Below are positions 45,441 to 53,600 of a stretch of DNA of 64,000 nt, piece by piece (within the stretch, counting starts at the first letter, position 1; the number at the start of each line of letters is the position of its first letter). A program made the position numbers and the translations under genes. The stretch lies in assembly GCF_001650905.1 (NCBI RefSeq), contig NZ_LXYG01000002.1, positions 1 through 64,000 of the forward strand, in the 5' to 3' direction. The stretch comes from Balneola sp. EhC07. Its GTDB lineage: Bacteria; Bacteroidota; Rhodothermia; Balneolales; Balneolaceae. The notes beneath the pieces were generated by a model. The model saw nothing but the letters and a program-made list of their open reading frames with translations, made no database searches and was not told the DNA's origin.

Positions 45441-46589
45441 TTACTTAATCTGCGCAGCTAAGTCGCGCGTCTCTTTATTGATTTCAATTAACGAGTCAAT
45501 GTTTACTTCATAACCCGACCCGATTTTTTCAAGACATTCCTCTACAATTTTCGGGATGTCAATATACTTAATTTCTTTATCCAAAAAGCGTTTAACTGCT
45601 ACTTCGTTCGCTGCATTTAAAACCGTCGGAGCAACCCCTCCTTTTTCTATAGATTCGATTGCGAGTTTTAGACAAGGAAACTTCCCGTAATCAACGGGCG
45701 AAAAGGTGAGTTCTTGTGCCTGAGTCCAGTCCATTCTCGGCGTTTCTAACTTTAGCCTGTCAGGATAAGTCAATGCATAAATAATCGGAACTTTCATATC
45801 CGGTGGACCAAGCTGTGCTTTGCTGGAACCATCCGTAAAAGTAACAATGGAATGAATTATGCTTTGTGGATGGATGACCGGCTCGATCTTGGAAACGGGA
45901 ATATCAAACAGCCATTTTGCCTCTATGATCTCGAGTCCTTTATTCATCATGGTCGCAGAATCTACAGTTATTTTAGCGCCCATATCCCAATTTGGATGAT
46001 CTAAGGCTTGAACTAACGTTACATTTTGCATCTGCTCTTTGTTCAGATCTCTGAACGGACCACCACTTGCTGTGATAATTATTTTCTCGATGTTCTCGTG
46101 CTTCTCTCCTACTATAGATTGAAGCATGGCACTGTGTTCTGAATCTACAGGAACTAATGTTCCGGAATACTCATCCAGAATATTTCTGATGATCTGGCCG
46201 CCAACCACCAAAGACTCTTTATTTGCCAGTGCTACTTTCTTTCCTGCTTTTAAAGCTTCAATCGTTGGGACAAATCCCGCGAATCCCACCAAACTGTTTA
46301 ATACGGTATCACAATTTTCATGAGTTGCGATCTCAACTAAATTATGAATTCCCGAAAGCAGATCAGTATTAGTTGATACGGCTTGTTTCAGATCTGAATA
46401 ATGAGCCTCATTACATATCAAGCCAAGTTCAGGAGTAAACTCATTGATCTGATCAGCCAGCAACTTCCAGTTACCATTGGCTGTGAGCGCCACAATCTCG
46501 AACTTGTCCGGATGTTGTCGGACCACTTCCAACACTTGTGTCCCGATAGATCCCGTAGACCCTAAAATAGCCAGTTTTTGTTTATTCAA
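45441..46589 (-). CDS. dxr: 1-deoxy-D-xylulose 5-phosphate reductoisomerase
   Basis: First committed step of the MEP isoprenoid pathway (DXP to MEP, NADPH). 382 residues. NADPH loop ILGSTGSIGTQ, ALANKESLVVGG, EHSAMLQSI, ASGGPFRD, the HPNWDMGAKITVDSATMMNK metal/substrate region and AANEVAV. TTG start (no ATG nearby). Confidence 0.96.
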   Translation of the reverse strand: MNKQKLAILGSTGSIGTQVLEVVRQHPDKFEIVALTANGNWKLLADQINEFTPELGLICNEAHYSDLKQAVSTNTDLLSGIHNLVEIATHENCDTVLNSLVGFAGFVPTIEALKAGKKVALANKESLVVGGQIIRNILDEYSGTLVPVDSEHSAMLQSIVGEKHENIEKIIITASGGPFRDLNKEQMQNVTLVQALDHPNWDMGAKITVDSATMMNKGLEIIEAKWLFDIPVSKIEPVIHPQSIIHSIVTFTDGSSKAQLGPPDMKVPIIYALTYPDRLKLETPRMDWTQAQELTFSPVDYGKFPCLKLAIESIEKGGVAPTVLNAANEVAVKRFLDKEIKYIDIPKIVEECLEKIGSGYEVNIDSLIEINKETRDLAAQIK

Positions 46590-46850
46590 TACTTGATGTG
46601 TCTTTGATTTTCAGAGCTGAAATATAGAGCACAATGAGCTTAATTAGAAACCTAATTCTTTAACCACTTCATACATCTGAGCATGAGCAATTACCTTTTA
46701 TTCTAAAGTTCAAGTACAAACATATTCCAACCCCAGTGCTATTCTATTACTTTCATGTTAAAAGCTTCTTCCTTCAGCATTAATCGTAAATGAAATGAAA
46801 ACGAAAGAAATAAAACAAAGTCTTTTTATAACCATAAATAATAAATTAGT
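46590..46850. other. Spacer holding an HDAC-gene 3' relic
   Basis: 261 AT-rich bases. Apart from the relic at 46644-46697 nothing coding is visible. Confidence 0.6.
46644..46697 (-). pseudogene. Relic of the 3' end of the HDAC-family gene
   Basis: Seventeen codons plus TAA reading KVIAHAQMYEVVKELGF, against TVIAHAQMFELAKELGF at the end of the intact gene at 48522. About 82% identical in DNA by eye. Nothing upstream continues the gene, so it is a 3'-end duplicate or left-over. Confidence 0.85.
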
Positions 46851-47495
46851 TTATCTTTTTTTAGAAATTAAAGAGAAGGTTCTCTTGCTATTATCAAATT
46901 CCTCTTCCCAATAAACTATTCCTATACCACTTACTATATGAAAAAAAGTTTTTGATTCATTTAATAATGTTTCAACCTTATAAACACGATTGCTTGTTGA
47001 GTAATCTAAATTCATATCAATAGTAATATTTCTAAAGCCTAAAATAGAATCACCATCATACCAAATGAAACTAGTGGTATCTTCAACTGAAGCTGGAAAA
47101 ATAAATTCCTCTCTTTCTATGCATTGATTAGCCCTATCGGTGGTACATGTAAAATAAACACCTAAAGAATCGATACTGATATGTTTATACCAATCAAATA
47201 GTGTTAACCCAAATGGGGACCAGTCATATGTGTGACCAAATTTCCAAGATTTTTTATCATTAAAAATGAATTCTTGAGCAAGTGATAATGTATCTAACCT
47301 GTTTTCAAAAACTACAGTATCATTTCGAGATAGATTAGTCTCATAAACCCAATAATTCCCTTCTGCAAGCGGAATGATCATATCGTTCTCAGGAGGGAGT
47401 TCTGTATTAGTGCTGCAGCCAATCAATAAAAATATAGGCATAGCAAAAAAAATACTTGGAAAGACAAAAGTATTTTTAAGTGAAAATTTACACAT
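46851..47495 (-). CDS. Lipoprotein of unknown function
   Basis: 214 residues. Long signal segment ending in lipobox LIGC-S. Mature part begins PLAEGNYWVYETNLSRND, like Bacteroidota lipoproteins of the 'hypothetical, PLxxGNxWVY' group, and is beta-rich. Low GC and AT-rich codons compared with flanking core genes. One of two accessory genes inserted between dxr and the HDAC gene. Confidence 0.65.
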   Translation of the reverse strand: MCKFSLKNTFVFPSIFFAMPIFLLIGCSTNTELPPENDMIIPLAEGNYWVYETNLSRNDTVVFENRLDTLSLAQEFIFNDKKSWKFGHTYDWSPFGLTLFDWYKHISIDSLGVYFTCTTDRANQCIEREEFIFPASVEDTTSFIWYDGDSILGFRNITIDMNLDYSTSNRVYKVETLLNESKTFFHIVSGIGIVYWEEEFDNSKRTFSLISKKR

Positions 47496-47534
47496 AACCT
47501 ATTATTTACTTCTTACTAATTAACGAAAGTATAG

Positions 47535-48443
47535 TTATTTAATCAAAGTTATCTTTTGGGTGCTTATACTCTCTCCCAGTTTTCCCCGAATAAAATATGT
47601 GCCACTTGACAAGTTTGAAGCGTCAAAACGAATTTTATACTCTCCAGACAATTTATATTCATTTACTATCTCTTCAACAAATCTTCCTGTAATGTCATAT
47701 AGCTCTAACACTACAGTTCCTGCCTCTTTCATGCTGTAGGAAACTGTTGTGGAAGGATTGAAAGGATTGGGATAGTTACTTAACTGAAAATCATTTAGGA
47801 AAGAATTTTCTTCTTCATTAGAAGTTATCAATGTAAGAGTTGTATCCCCAAAAATTTCATCACCAATTTTTCCTCCTTTAAGCAAATATCTTGGTCCAAA
47901 TTCGTAGCTAAAAACATCTATAAATCCTAAACTATCCTTTACTGTCGCTCCAATAGTCTGAAATCCTGATGAGGAAGTGCTATCACCAGCTGTGAAATAT
48001 TCTATATTTTTGTGTTCAGATTTTATTCCTAAATAATTTGAAGTGTCGGTACTTAATACTCTTCCAATTTCAAATTCTTCACTCGAATAGAACCAAGCGA
48101 TCCAATTCTCTTCAGTAATAAGCTCATAATTTAAAATTTTCCACTTCTCCGTAGGTGTCCACCAATCATTTCCAAATACGTTTCCTGAGCTGTCAATTTT
48201 TAAATCCGAAAATATTGGATTTTCATAACCTTCATAGTTTAGGGTGAAAAAGGTATTTTTATTCGAATCCGTAGAAACATCTACAAAACTTACTTTATGA
48301 TCATTCATCCGGTCATTACCTTGAAAAACGGCAAATACAATAATATCACCACTCTTATAAGGAAAAAAATCCTTGTTTTGCGCCTCTATTTCTAAAGTTG
48401 ATACAACAAAGATAATGTAACATATCGCTATTATAAATCTCAT
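47535..48443 (-). CDS. Secreted protein with type IX-like C-terminal sorting domain
   Basis: 302 residues. Signal peptide (IIAICYIIFVVSTLEIEA), a beta-rich body beginning FFPYKSGDIIVFAVF similar in style to the lipoprotein before it, and a C-terminal type A sorting domain ([16 protein letters not shown]...GRFVEEI...FDASNLSSGTYFIRG...QKITLIK). Expected on the surface or released by the type IX system. ATG start. Both this gene and its neighbour have lower GC than the flanking genes. Confidence 0.75.
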   Translation of the reverse strand: MRFIIAICYIIFVVSTLEIEAQNKDFFPYKSGDIIVFAVFQGNDRMNDHKVSFVDVSTDSNKNTFFTLNYEGYENPIFSDLKIDSSGNVFGNDWWTPTEKWKILNYELITEENWIAWFYSSEEFEIGRVLSTDTSNYLGIKSEHKNIEYFTAGDSTSSSGFQTIGATVKDSLGFIDVFSYEFGPRYLLKGGKIGDEIFGDTTLTLITSNEEENSFLNDFQLSNYPNPFNPSTTVSYSMKEAGTVVLELYDITGRFVEEIVNEYKLSGEYKIRFDASNLSSGTYFIRGKLGESISTQKITLIK

Positions 48444-48521
48444 TTTTATATCACCATTTTCTTTAAGTATAATTATTTAGCCATTTAATTTATTATGAGA
48501 CTTTATACCCAATTTAAATAT

Positions 48522-49421
48522 TTAAAAACCCAACTCTTTAGCCAGTTCAAACATCTGAGCATGAGCAATCACTGTTTCTTCAAGTGTGGGTGCATAGCCA
48601 CCGGAAAGTAACAAAACTAAAGGCAATTCCTTTTGAGTGATCATTTCTATTACAATACGATCACGTTCTCTGAGTCCTTTTAAAGTAAGTGACAATCTCC
48701 CGAAATGATCGGTTTCCAGCGGATCGATTCCTCCCAGATAAAAAACGATGTCCGGTTCAAATGAACTAAGTACCGAATCCAGTGACTCGATCAGATTTCT
48801 GTGATATTCTTTGTCTCCCGTTTTGTCAGGTAATCCAACATCTAAATTTGAAGGTGGTTTTTTGAACGGATAATTCTTTTCGCCATGAATGGAATAGGTA
48901 AAAACTGTCTCATCATCTTTGAATATTTCAGCCGTTCCATTACCCTGGTGGACATCACAATCGATCACCAAAGCTTTATTTATCCACATGGATTGTTGCA
49001 ACACTTTTATGGCAACGGCCACATCGTTAAATACGCAAAATCCTTCTCCCCAATCAGCCATAGCGTGATGGGTTCCTCCTGCAAGATTCCCCGAAATCCC
49101 ATCCTGCAGTGCCATTATTCCGGCATTCAAAGTTCCCTGAACAGCTAATCTGGATCGAATCGCCAGACTTTTTGTCCATGGCAGCCCCATTTTTCTCACT
49201 TCTTTTTTATCTAGTGTTCCGTTCCAGACACCGTAAGCATATCGTGATGTATGAGCCGTCATCAGATTTATGAAATCGATCATTTTGGGTTCAATGATCT
49301 CAAAATCAGAAAGAATTTCTTTTTCCAGCAAATAGCGATGCAATCCCTGAAATTTCCCCATCGGGAAAATATGCTCGTTAGGAATAGTAGCGTAATACCC
49401 GGGACTATAACTAACTCTCAA
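48522..49421 (-). CDS. Histone deacetylase family protein (class IV-like)
   Basis: Zn-dependent deacetylase fold, 299 residues, cytoplasmic. GNLAGGTHHAMADWGEGFCVFND carries the active-site His pair, VIDCDVHQGNGTAEIF the zinc Asp/His, and FYLGGIDPLETD the second Asp. Bacterial relatives act on acetylated small molecules such as polyamines or on acetyl-lysine; substrate unknown. TTG start overlapping the pgeF stop. Its 3' end is duplicated at 46644-46697. Confidence 0.88.
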   Translation of the reverse strand: MRVSYSPGYYATIPNEHIFPMGKFQGLHRYLLEKEILSDFEIIEPKMIDFINLMTAHTSRYAYGVWNGTLDKKEVRKMGLPWTKSLAIRSRLAVQGTLNAGIMALQDGISGNLAGGTHHAMADWGEGFCVFNDVAVAIKVLQQSMWINKALVIDCDVHQGNGTAEIFKDDETVFTYSIHGEKNYPFKKPPSNLDVGLPDKTGDKEYHRNLIESLDSVLSSFEPDIVFYLGGIDPLETDHFGRLSLTLKGLRERDRIVIEMITQKELPLVLLLSGGYAPTLEETVIAHAQMFELAKELGF

Positions 49422-50173
49422 ACCGTGTCATTCAGTTTTATGATACCCATCATTCGTCCCGATCTTTTTCCGTCTCTTCTGTAAGAATAATAATCTGAAT
49501 CAGAAAAGGTACAACTTCCGTGAATTTCAATATTCTCATCAAGTATACCTGCATTCACAAGCTGAGATTCTATGAATTTTTTGATGTCGATATGTGGCTT
49601 TGAATAGCTTTTTCGATCAACAAAATCATCCGAGAATTTTTCAGCCACTTCGTCTCCGACTTCAAATTGCTTTTGAGAGATACACGGACTAATGAATACT
49701 TTTATGTCCTTTGGATCGGCATTCAAGCTCACCATTTTTTGTATAGCTTTGGGTACAATTTCAGCTTCGGCTCCTCTCCAGCCTGCGTGAACGGCACTTA
49801 TAACTCCTGCTTTTGAATCGCCAAATAATACTGCAGCACAATCTGCAACCTGAATAGCCAAAGCCAACCCTTTTTCCCTAGTTATAAAACCATCAATATT
49901 TTTATAGATGCCGCCTTTTTGTACTTCAATGATCTCATTTCCATGTACCTGATCTGCAAAGGCGATATCAGAAATCGGAGTAGAAATAGAATTGGCTAAA
50001 AAATTTCTGTTTCCTTCTACTATTTCTTCATTTTCTTCTGTGTTAAATCCAAGATTCAAACCTCTGATCTTAAAATTATCCTGAACAGACTCTCCCCGCT
50101 TTGTAAACCAGGAAGAAATAGCTTCCGAATCAAATACCGATGGTTTTATAAAATCAGGTTGGTAAGACTTCAT
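49418..50173 (-). CDS. pgeF: Peptidoglycan editing factor / laccase-domain protein (PgeF/YfiH)
   Basis: 251 residues. Family blocks RGLNLGFNTEEN, ADQVHGNEI, ADCAAVLFGDSKAGVISAVHAGWRGAEAEI (metal His/Cys) and ISPCISQKQFEVGDEV. Members act as purine nucleoside phosphorylase/deaminase or in removal of misincorporated L-Ser from peptidoglycan precursors. ATG start overlapping aroE by 20 bases. Confidence 0.92.
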   Translation of the reverse strand: MKSYQPDFIKPSVFDSEAISSWFTKRGESVQDNFKIRGLNLGFNTEENEEIVEGNRNFLANSISTPISDIAFADQVHGNEIIEVQKGGIYKNIDGFITREKGLALAIQVADCAAVLFGDSKAGVISAVHAGWRGAEAEIVPKAIQKMVSLNADPKDIKVFISPCISQKQFEVGDEVAEKFSDDFVDRKSYSKPHIDIKKFIESQLVNAGILDENIEIHGSCTFSDSDYYSYRRDGKRSGRMMGIIKLNDTV

Positions 50174-51011
50174 CTAACTTTGATTTAATTTTCTCAATTG
50201 GGAATTCAAATCCCGTCCACAAATTAAACGATTTAGCTCCCTGATATATCAGCATATCCAAACCACCAATGGGTGTTCCACCTGCTTGTATGGCCTGTTT
50301 CAGGAATTTCGTTTGTCTGGGATTATATACAATGTCATAACAGATCTTTTCATTCAGAATTTCAATATCCTGATCCGGTACGGGTGAACTTTCTGTGTTC
50401 GGTGTCATTCCCAGTGGAGTGGCATTCACGATCATGGCAGCATCGTCTGCATAAGCGATCCAGTTGTCATAGCTGCAACGGATAATATTTTCCGAGCCAT
50501 TGCTTTCATACATTTCCGGTCTTCTGGACACCAATACGATCTGTTCAACTCCAAGATCCTGAAGAGCAAAAACAATCGCTTTTGTCGCACCACCTGATCC
50601 AAAAATGATCACTCTTTCTCCATGCAGAGTATCTATATAATTCTCTATTGGTTTTATGAAGCCGTATGCATCGGTATTATGTCCGATCAATTTCCCATCC
50701 TGCTTTACCAAAGTATTGATGGCTCCGATCTCTTTTGCTTCATCGGTTAATTCATCCACCATATCCAGAAATAATTCTTTATGCGGAATTGTGATATTTG
50801 CTCCCAGGAACGAATCGTTGGTGCAATGTGCCAGAACCATGTTCACATCTCTGGAAGAAACTGAAACCGAAATGTACTCCCCTCCTATTTTGTTATGCTT
50901 TAAAGCAAGGTTATGCATCGCGGGAGATAAACTGTGCATTACAGGATTTCCAATTAGCAAATAATGGGAAAGCTGACTTTTCTCGGATTCTATAAACTCT
51001 GAAAATTTCAA
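50154..51011 (-). CDS. aroE: Shikimate dehydrogenase
   Basis: NADP-dependent reduction of 3-dehydroshikimate, shikimate pathway. 285 residues. GNPVMHSLSPAMHN (shikimate site), ANITIPHKE with catalytic Lys, HNTDAYGF, GSGGATKAIVFALQDLG (NADP), NATPLGMTPN and GLDMLIYQGAKSF. TTG start. Confidence 0.95.
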   Translation of the reverse strand: MKFSEFIESEKSQLSHYLLIGNPVMHSLSPAMHNLALKHNKIGGEYISVSVSSRDVNMVLAHCTNDSFLGANITIPHKELFLDMVDELTDEAKEIGAINTLVKQDGKLIGHNTDAYGFIKPIENYIDTLHGERVIIFGSGGATKAIVFALQDLGVEQIVLVSRRPEMYESNGSENIIRCSYDNWIAYADDAAMIVNATPLGMTPNTESSPVPDQDIEILNEKICYDIVYNPRQTKFLKQAIQAGGTPIGGLDMLIYQGAKSFNLWTGFEFPIEKIKSKLDEVLPT

Positions 51012-51035
51012 AAAATTATCGGGCTTGGATTATGG

Positions 51036-51069
51036 ACAAAAAAAATGCGCACCTGATAGGGTGCGCATT
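51036..51069 (-). terminator. Intrinsic terminator of the SRPBCC gene
   Basis: On the minus strand AATGCGCACC/GGTGCGCATT forms a perfect 10-bp stem with a 6-base loop, followed by a long T-run. It lies just after the SRPBCC gene and upstream of aroE. Confidence 0.85.
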
Positions 51070-51094
51070 AAAATACTAAATAATTTTAGAGTAA

Positions 51095-51568
51095 CTATGC
51101 TGTTACTTCTTCAGTTTCTTCAGCTGGTTTTAATTCAGTCTCTTTGAATGTACCAGATTCAGCAAGTTTCTTAAACGTTTCTAAATCTTTTGCCAATTGA
51201 GCGGCTGATTCTTCAATAAATTTAGCAACTTCTTCGCTAGGCTCGCCAAAAAATGTACGATAGTCTAAAGAAAACTCAACACGTGTGCGCTCGCCATTAT
51301 CTAATGGAGTAAAGCGGATTGTGCCTGTTTGGTTTAGGTTACCGTTGATGGTGATCCAAGCAAATCTTGTGTTGCGAAGATTGTCAATTAAGTTAGTTGT
51401 CCACTTAAATTCTTCGTTACCGATCTTAGTGTTATATTCGAATGTTTGTGAATTTATTCGATTAACTACATCGATACGCTCCAAAAACTTAGGAAATTCA
51501 ACTGGATTACTTAATAACTCATACGCTTTGGCAAGAGGTAAATCAATTTCGATTCTTTCGTGCGCCAT
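51095..51568 (-). CDS. SRPBCC (START/Bet v 1-like) domain protein
   Basis: 157 residues. ERIEIDLPLAKAYELLSNPVEFPKFLERIDVV is the start of a polyketide cyclase/dehydrase-type SRPBCC fold. The fold continues through TTNLIDNLRNTRFAW and ends in a helix (EEVAKFIEESAAQLAKDLETFKKLA). Ligand unknown; an acidic tail follows. ATG start, own terminator. Confidence 0.85.
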   Translation of the reverse strand: MAHERIEIDLPLAKAYELLSNPVEFPKFLERIDVVNRINSQTFEYNTKIGNEEFKWTTNLIDNLRNTRFAWITINGNLNQTGTIRFTPLDNGERTRVEFSLDYRTFFGEPSEEVAKFIEESAAQLAKDLETFKKLAESGTFKETELKPAEETEEVTA

Positions 51569-51733
51569 AATAGATTTCTTAGTATTGTGTTCGTTTTGAG
51601 ATTAAAATCTTGATGATGAACCGACTTTCACGGATACAGATAGGATTTAACCATAATGAACTAAAAATACGGATAAATTGGTTAAGCCTCAATAACAATC
51701 ACGATATAAATAAACTTTTAATTACTTCTTTTT

Positions 51734-53095
51734 ATGACTATAAGTCAAATCGGGCGACCCCTATTTTTCTTGATTCTGATTTTCTCCATTAATTTCACCC
51801 CTAAGCTTATTTTTTCTCAAGATGTTACCGGATTTCTTAGAAACTATAATGCTGTATTAACAAGCCCTCCTAACGAATATCTGGTTGGAAGAAACAGACT
51901 TGGAGTCGACATTTCGTTCAATACTAATTACGGAACAGTGTTTATTTCTAACGAAATACTAAATACTTATTCAGAATCTGCGAATAATTATGCGTATGAT
52001 TTTTCGGAAGGTTATATAGATCTGTTTTTCAGGAATAGTGATCTGCGGATCGGGAAGCAGGTCATAAGTCAGGGAAGAACAAACGGAACATTTATAACCG
52101 ATATACTCTCCCCTGTAGATGTGAGTGAGTTTTTAACACTTTCAGTAGAAGATCTTAAAGGAGGAATTCCGGCCGTAAGATATACCAGATACTATGGGAA
52201 TAACTTTTTAGAATTCATTGCCACTCCTGTTTTTCAATCCAATACACTGGCTAAACCCGGTTCCAGATGGTTTCCGTTTACAGAGCTGGAAAAAAGTACA
52301 AACGTCACCTATTCAGATTCATTAACTGAAAACTCATTCAGCTCTTTTCAGGGAATGATAAAGTGGGGAATCAGAAGCAGTTTAAAATGGGATTTAGATC
52401 TGACAGCAATGTGGTGGACGGAAGGAAATCCATCGTATAAAAAAGATCTTGTGTTTACCGGTCCTTTATTACCTGCTGAACCTGCAATCGAATTGACAAA
52501 GACCTATTTAAAATCACCAATAATAGGTTATTCAGGAAATTATATTGTAAATGATAATCTGATCTTTAAATCTGAATCAGCTTTCCATTTTAAGAAGTAT
52601 TTCGATTATCTGCCTGAACTCGCCACTTCTGCAGACCTCAATAGCCTTACTCCTGCTCAGGCACAGCAGTTGATCTTAATTTTCAATCAAAATGAAGATG
52701 GCTTTTTATTCGAAAAGCCTTGGCTTATTAGTATGATCGGAGTTAAGACAAGTTTATCCAGTTTGGATATTGAGTCTCAGTTCTTTTATGAATGTATATT
52801 TAACTATGATGAGTTGATACTACAAGAAGAGAATTTCTTTTATTCCACTCTAAGCCTTCGGAGATCATTTCTAAGAAATAATCTTTTATTGTCAGGATTT
52901 GGGCGATACAACTATGTAGGAAGTGATTTTTGGATTAACCCCGAAGCTCAATACGATATTAAGGACGGCCTTAAAACAGCTCTTGGCTTTCATTTTTTTG
53001 GAGGTAAAAAAAGCGAAAACTTTTATGGGCATTTCAATTTTAAAAACTATGCAGCCAGCTCGTTTGGATATATCAAGCTGACGGCATATTTCTAA
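51734..53095 (+). CDS. Outer-membrane porin-like protein (DUF1302-like)
   Basis: 453 residues with a signal peptide (LFFLILIFSINFT...FSQ) and a long beta-strand pattern ending FGYIKLTAYF. The segment LRIGKQVISQGRTNGTFITDILSPVDVSEF matches the GRQ-x-x-x-WGR...D-x-L-x-P pattern of DUF1302-type barrels that often accompany MMPL/RND exporters, one of which starts ten kilobases downstream. Assignment to DUF1302 is by eye only. Confidence 0.65.
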   Translation: MTISQIGRPLFFLILIFSINFTPKLIFSQDVTGFLRNYNAVLTSPPNEYLVGRNRLGVDISFNTNYGTVFISNEILNTYSESANNYAYDFSEGYIDLFFRNSDLRIGKQVISQGRTNGTFITDILSPVDVSEFLTLSVEDLKGGIPAVRYTRYYGNNFLEFIATPVFQSNTLAKPGSRWFPFTELEKSTNVTYSDSLTENSFSSFQGMIKWGIRSSLKWDLDLTAMWWTEGNPSYKKDLVFTGPLLPAEPAIELTKTYLKSPIIGYSGNYIVNDNLIFKSESAFHFKKYFDYLPELATSADLNSLTPAQAQQLILIFNQNEDGFLFEKPWLISMIGVKTSLSSLDIESQFFYECIFNYDELILQEENFFYSTLSLRRSFLRNNLLLSGFGRYNYVGSDFWINPEAQYDIKDGLKTALGFHFFGGKKSENFYGHFNFKNYAASSFGYIKLTAYF

Positions 53096-53106
53096 ATCCG
53101 GACCTA

Positions 53107-53445
53107 CTAAAGTTTAGAATCTATATCTTTGACTGTTACAGGTCCTAACTCAAAACTTGCTTCTTTTGCATAGTTGAGAAATTTGTTTGCTTTTTCTTCT
53201 TCACCGGCTTCTTTCAAAATAACTCCGGCATTTTGTTCTTTATAGAATTTATTTGGTTCTGTAAGAAGCTCCTCCGCTTTTACCAAATAGCTTACATCTT
53301 TTGTGATTCCAAACATTGACTGATACACTGAAGCTAGTTTAACTTTATAAACAGGAGTTTCATTTTCCTCCAGTTTCGAAACCCGAGAAGTAATATCCTC
53401 ATTTACTTTTTCATTACCACTTTTTTGTAAATAATTATTTAACAA
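53107..53445 (-). pseudogene. Deletion derivative of the TPR lipoprotein gene
   Basis: 112 codons, over 80% identical in parts to the intact gene at 59121-60428. It lacks the signal peptide (the only start is a TTG) and joins the N-terminal region (KFYKEQNAGV) directly to the last 35 residues (ILKEAGEEEKANKFLNYAKE). About 280 internal residues are missing, and the bases CCGGCAT occur at both deletion ends. It is probably not functional. Confidence 0.8.
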
Positions 53446-53447
53446 AA

Positions 53448-53467
53448 AAATAAACCCGGGTTTATTT
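53448..53467. promoter_or_regulatory. Perfect 20-bp palindrome between divergent reading frames
   Basis: AAATAAACCCGGGTTTATTT, a perfect palindrome 134 bases before the giant nucleotidase gene. It could be an operator for that gene or a terminator; no protein is known to bind it. Confidence 0.5.
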
Positions 53468-53600
53468 TAAAACCCATGACTTATCAAATTGATAATATAG
53501 GATATACTCTATTAATAGAATCATAAACAGGGAGTAATCTTGTAGTAAAGTTAGCTGTGCATTCTGGGTTGTTTTCAATCTTAACAAACAAACCTAACTA

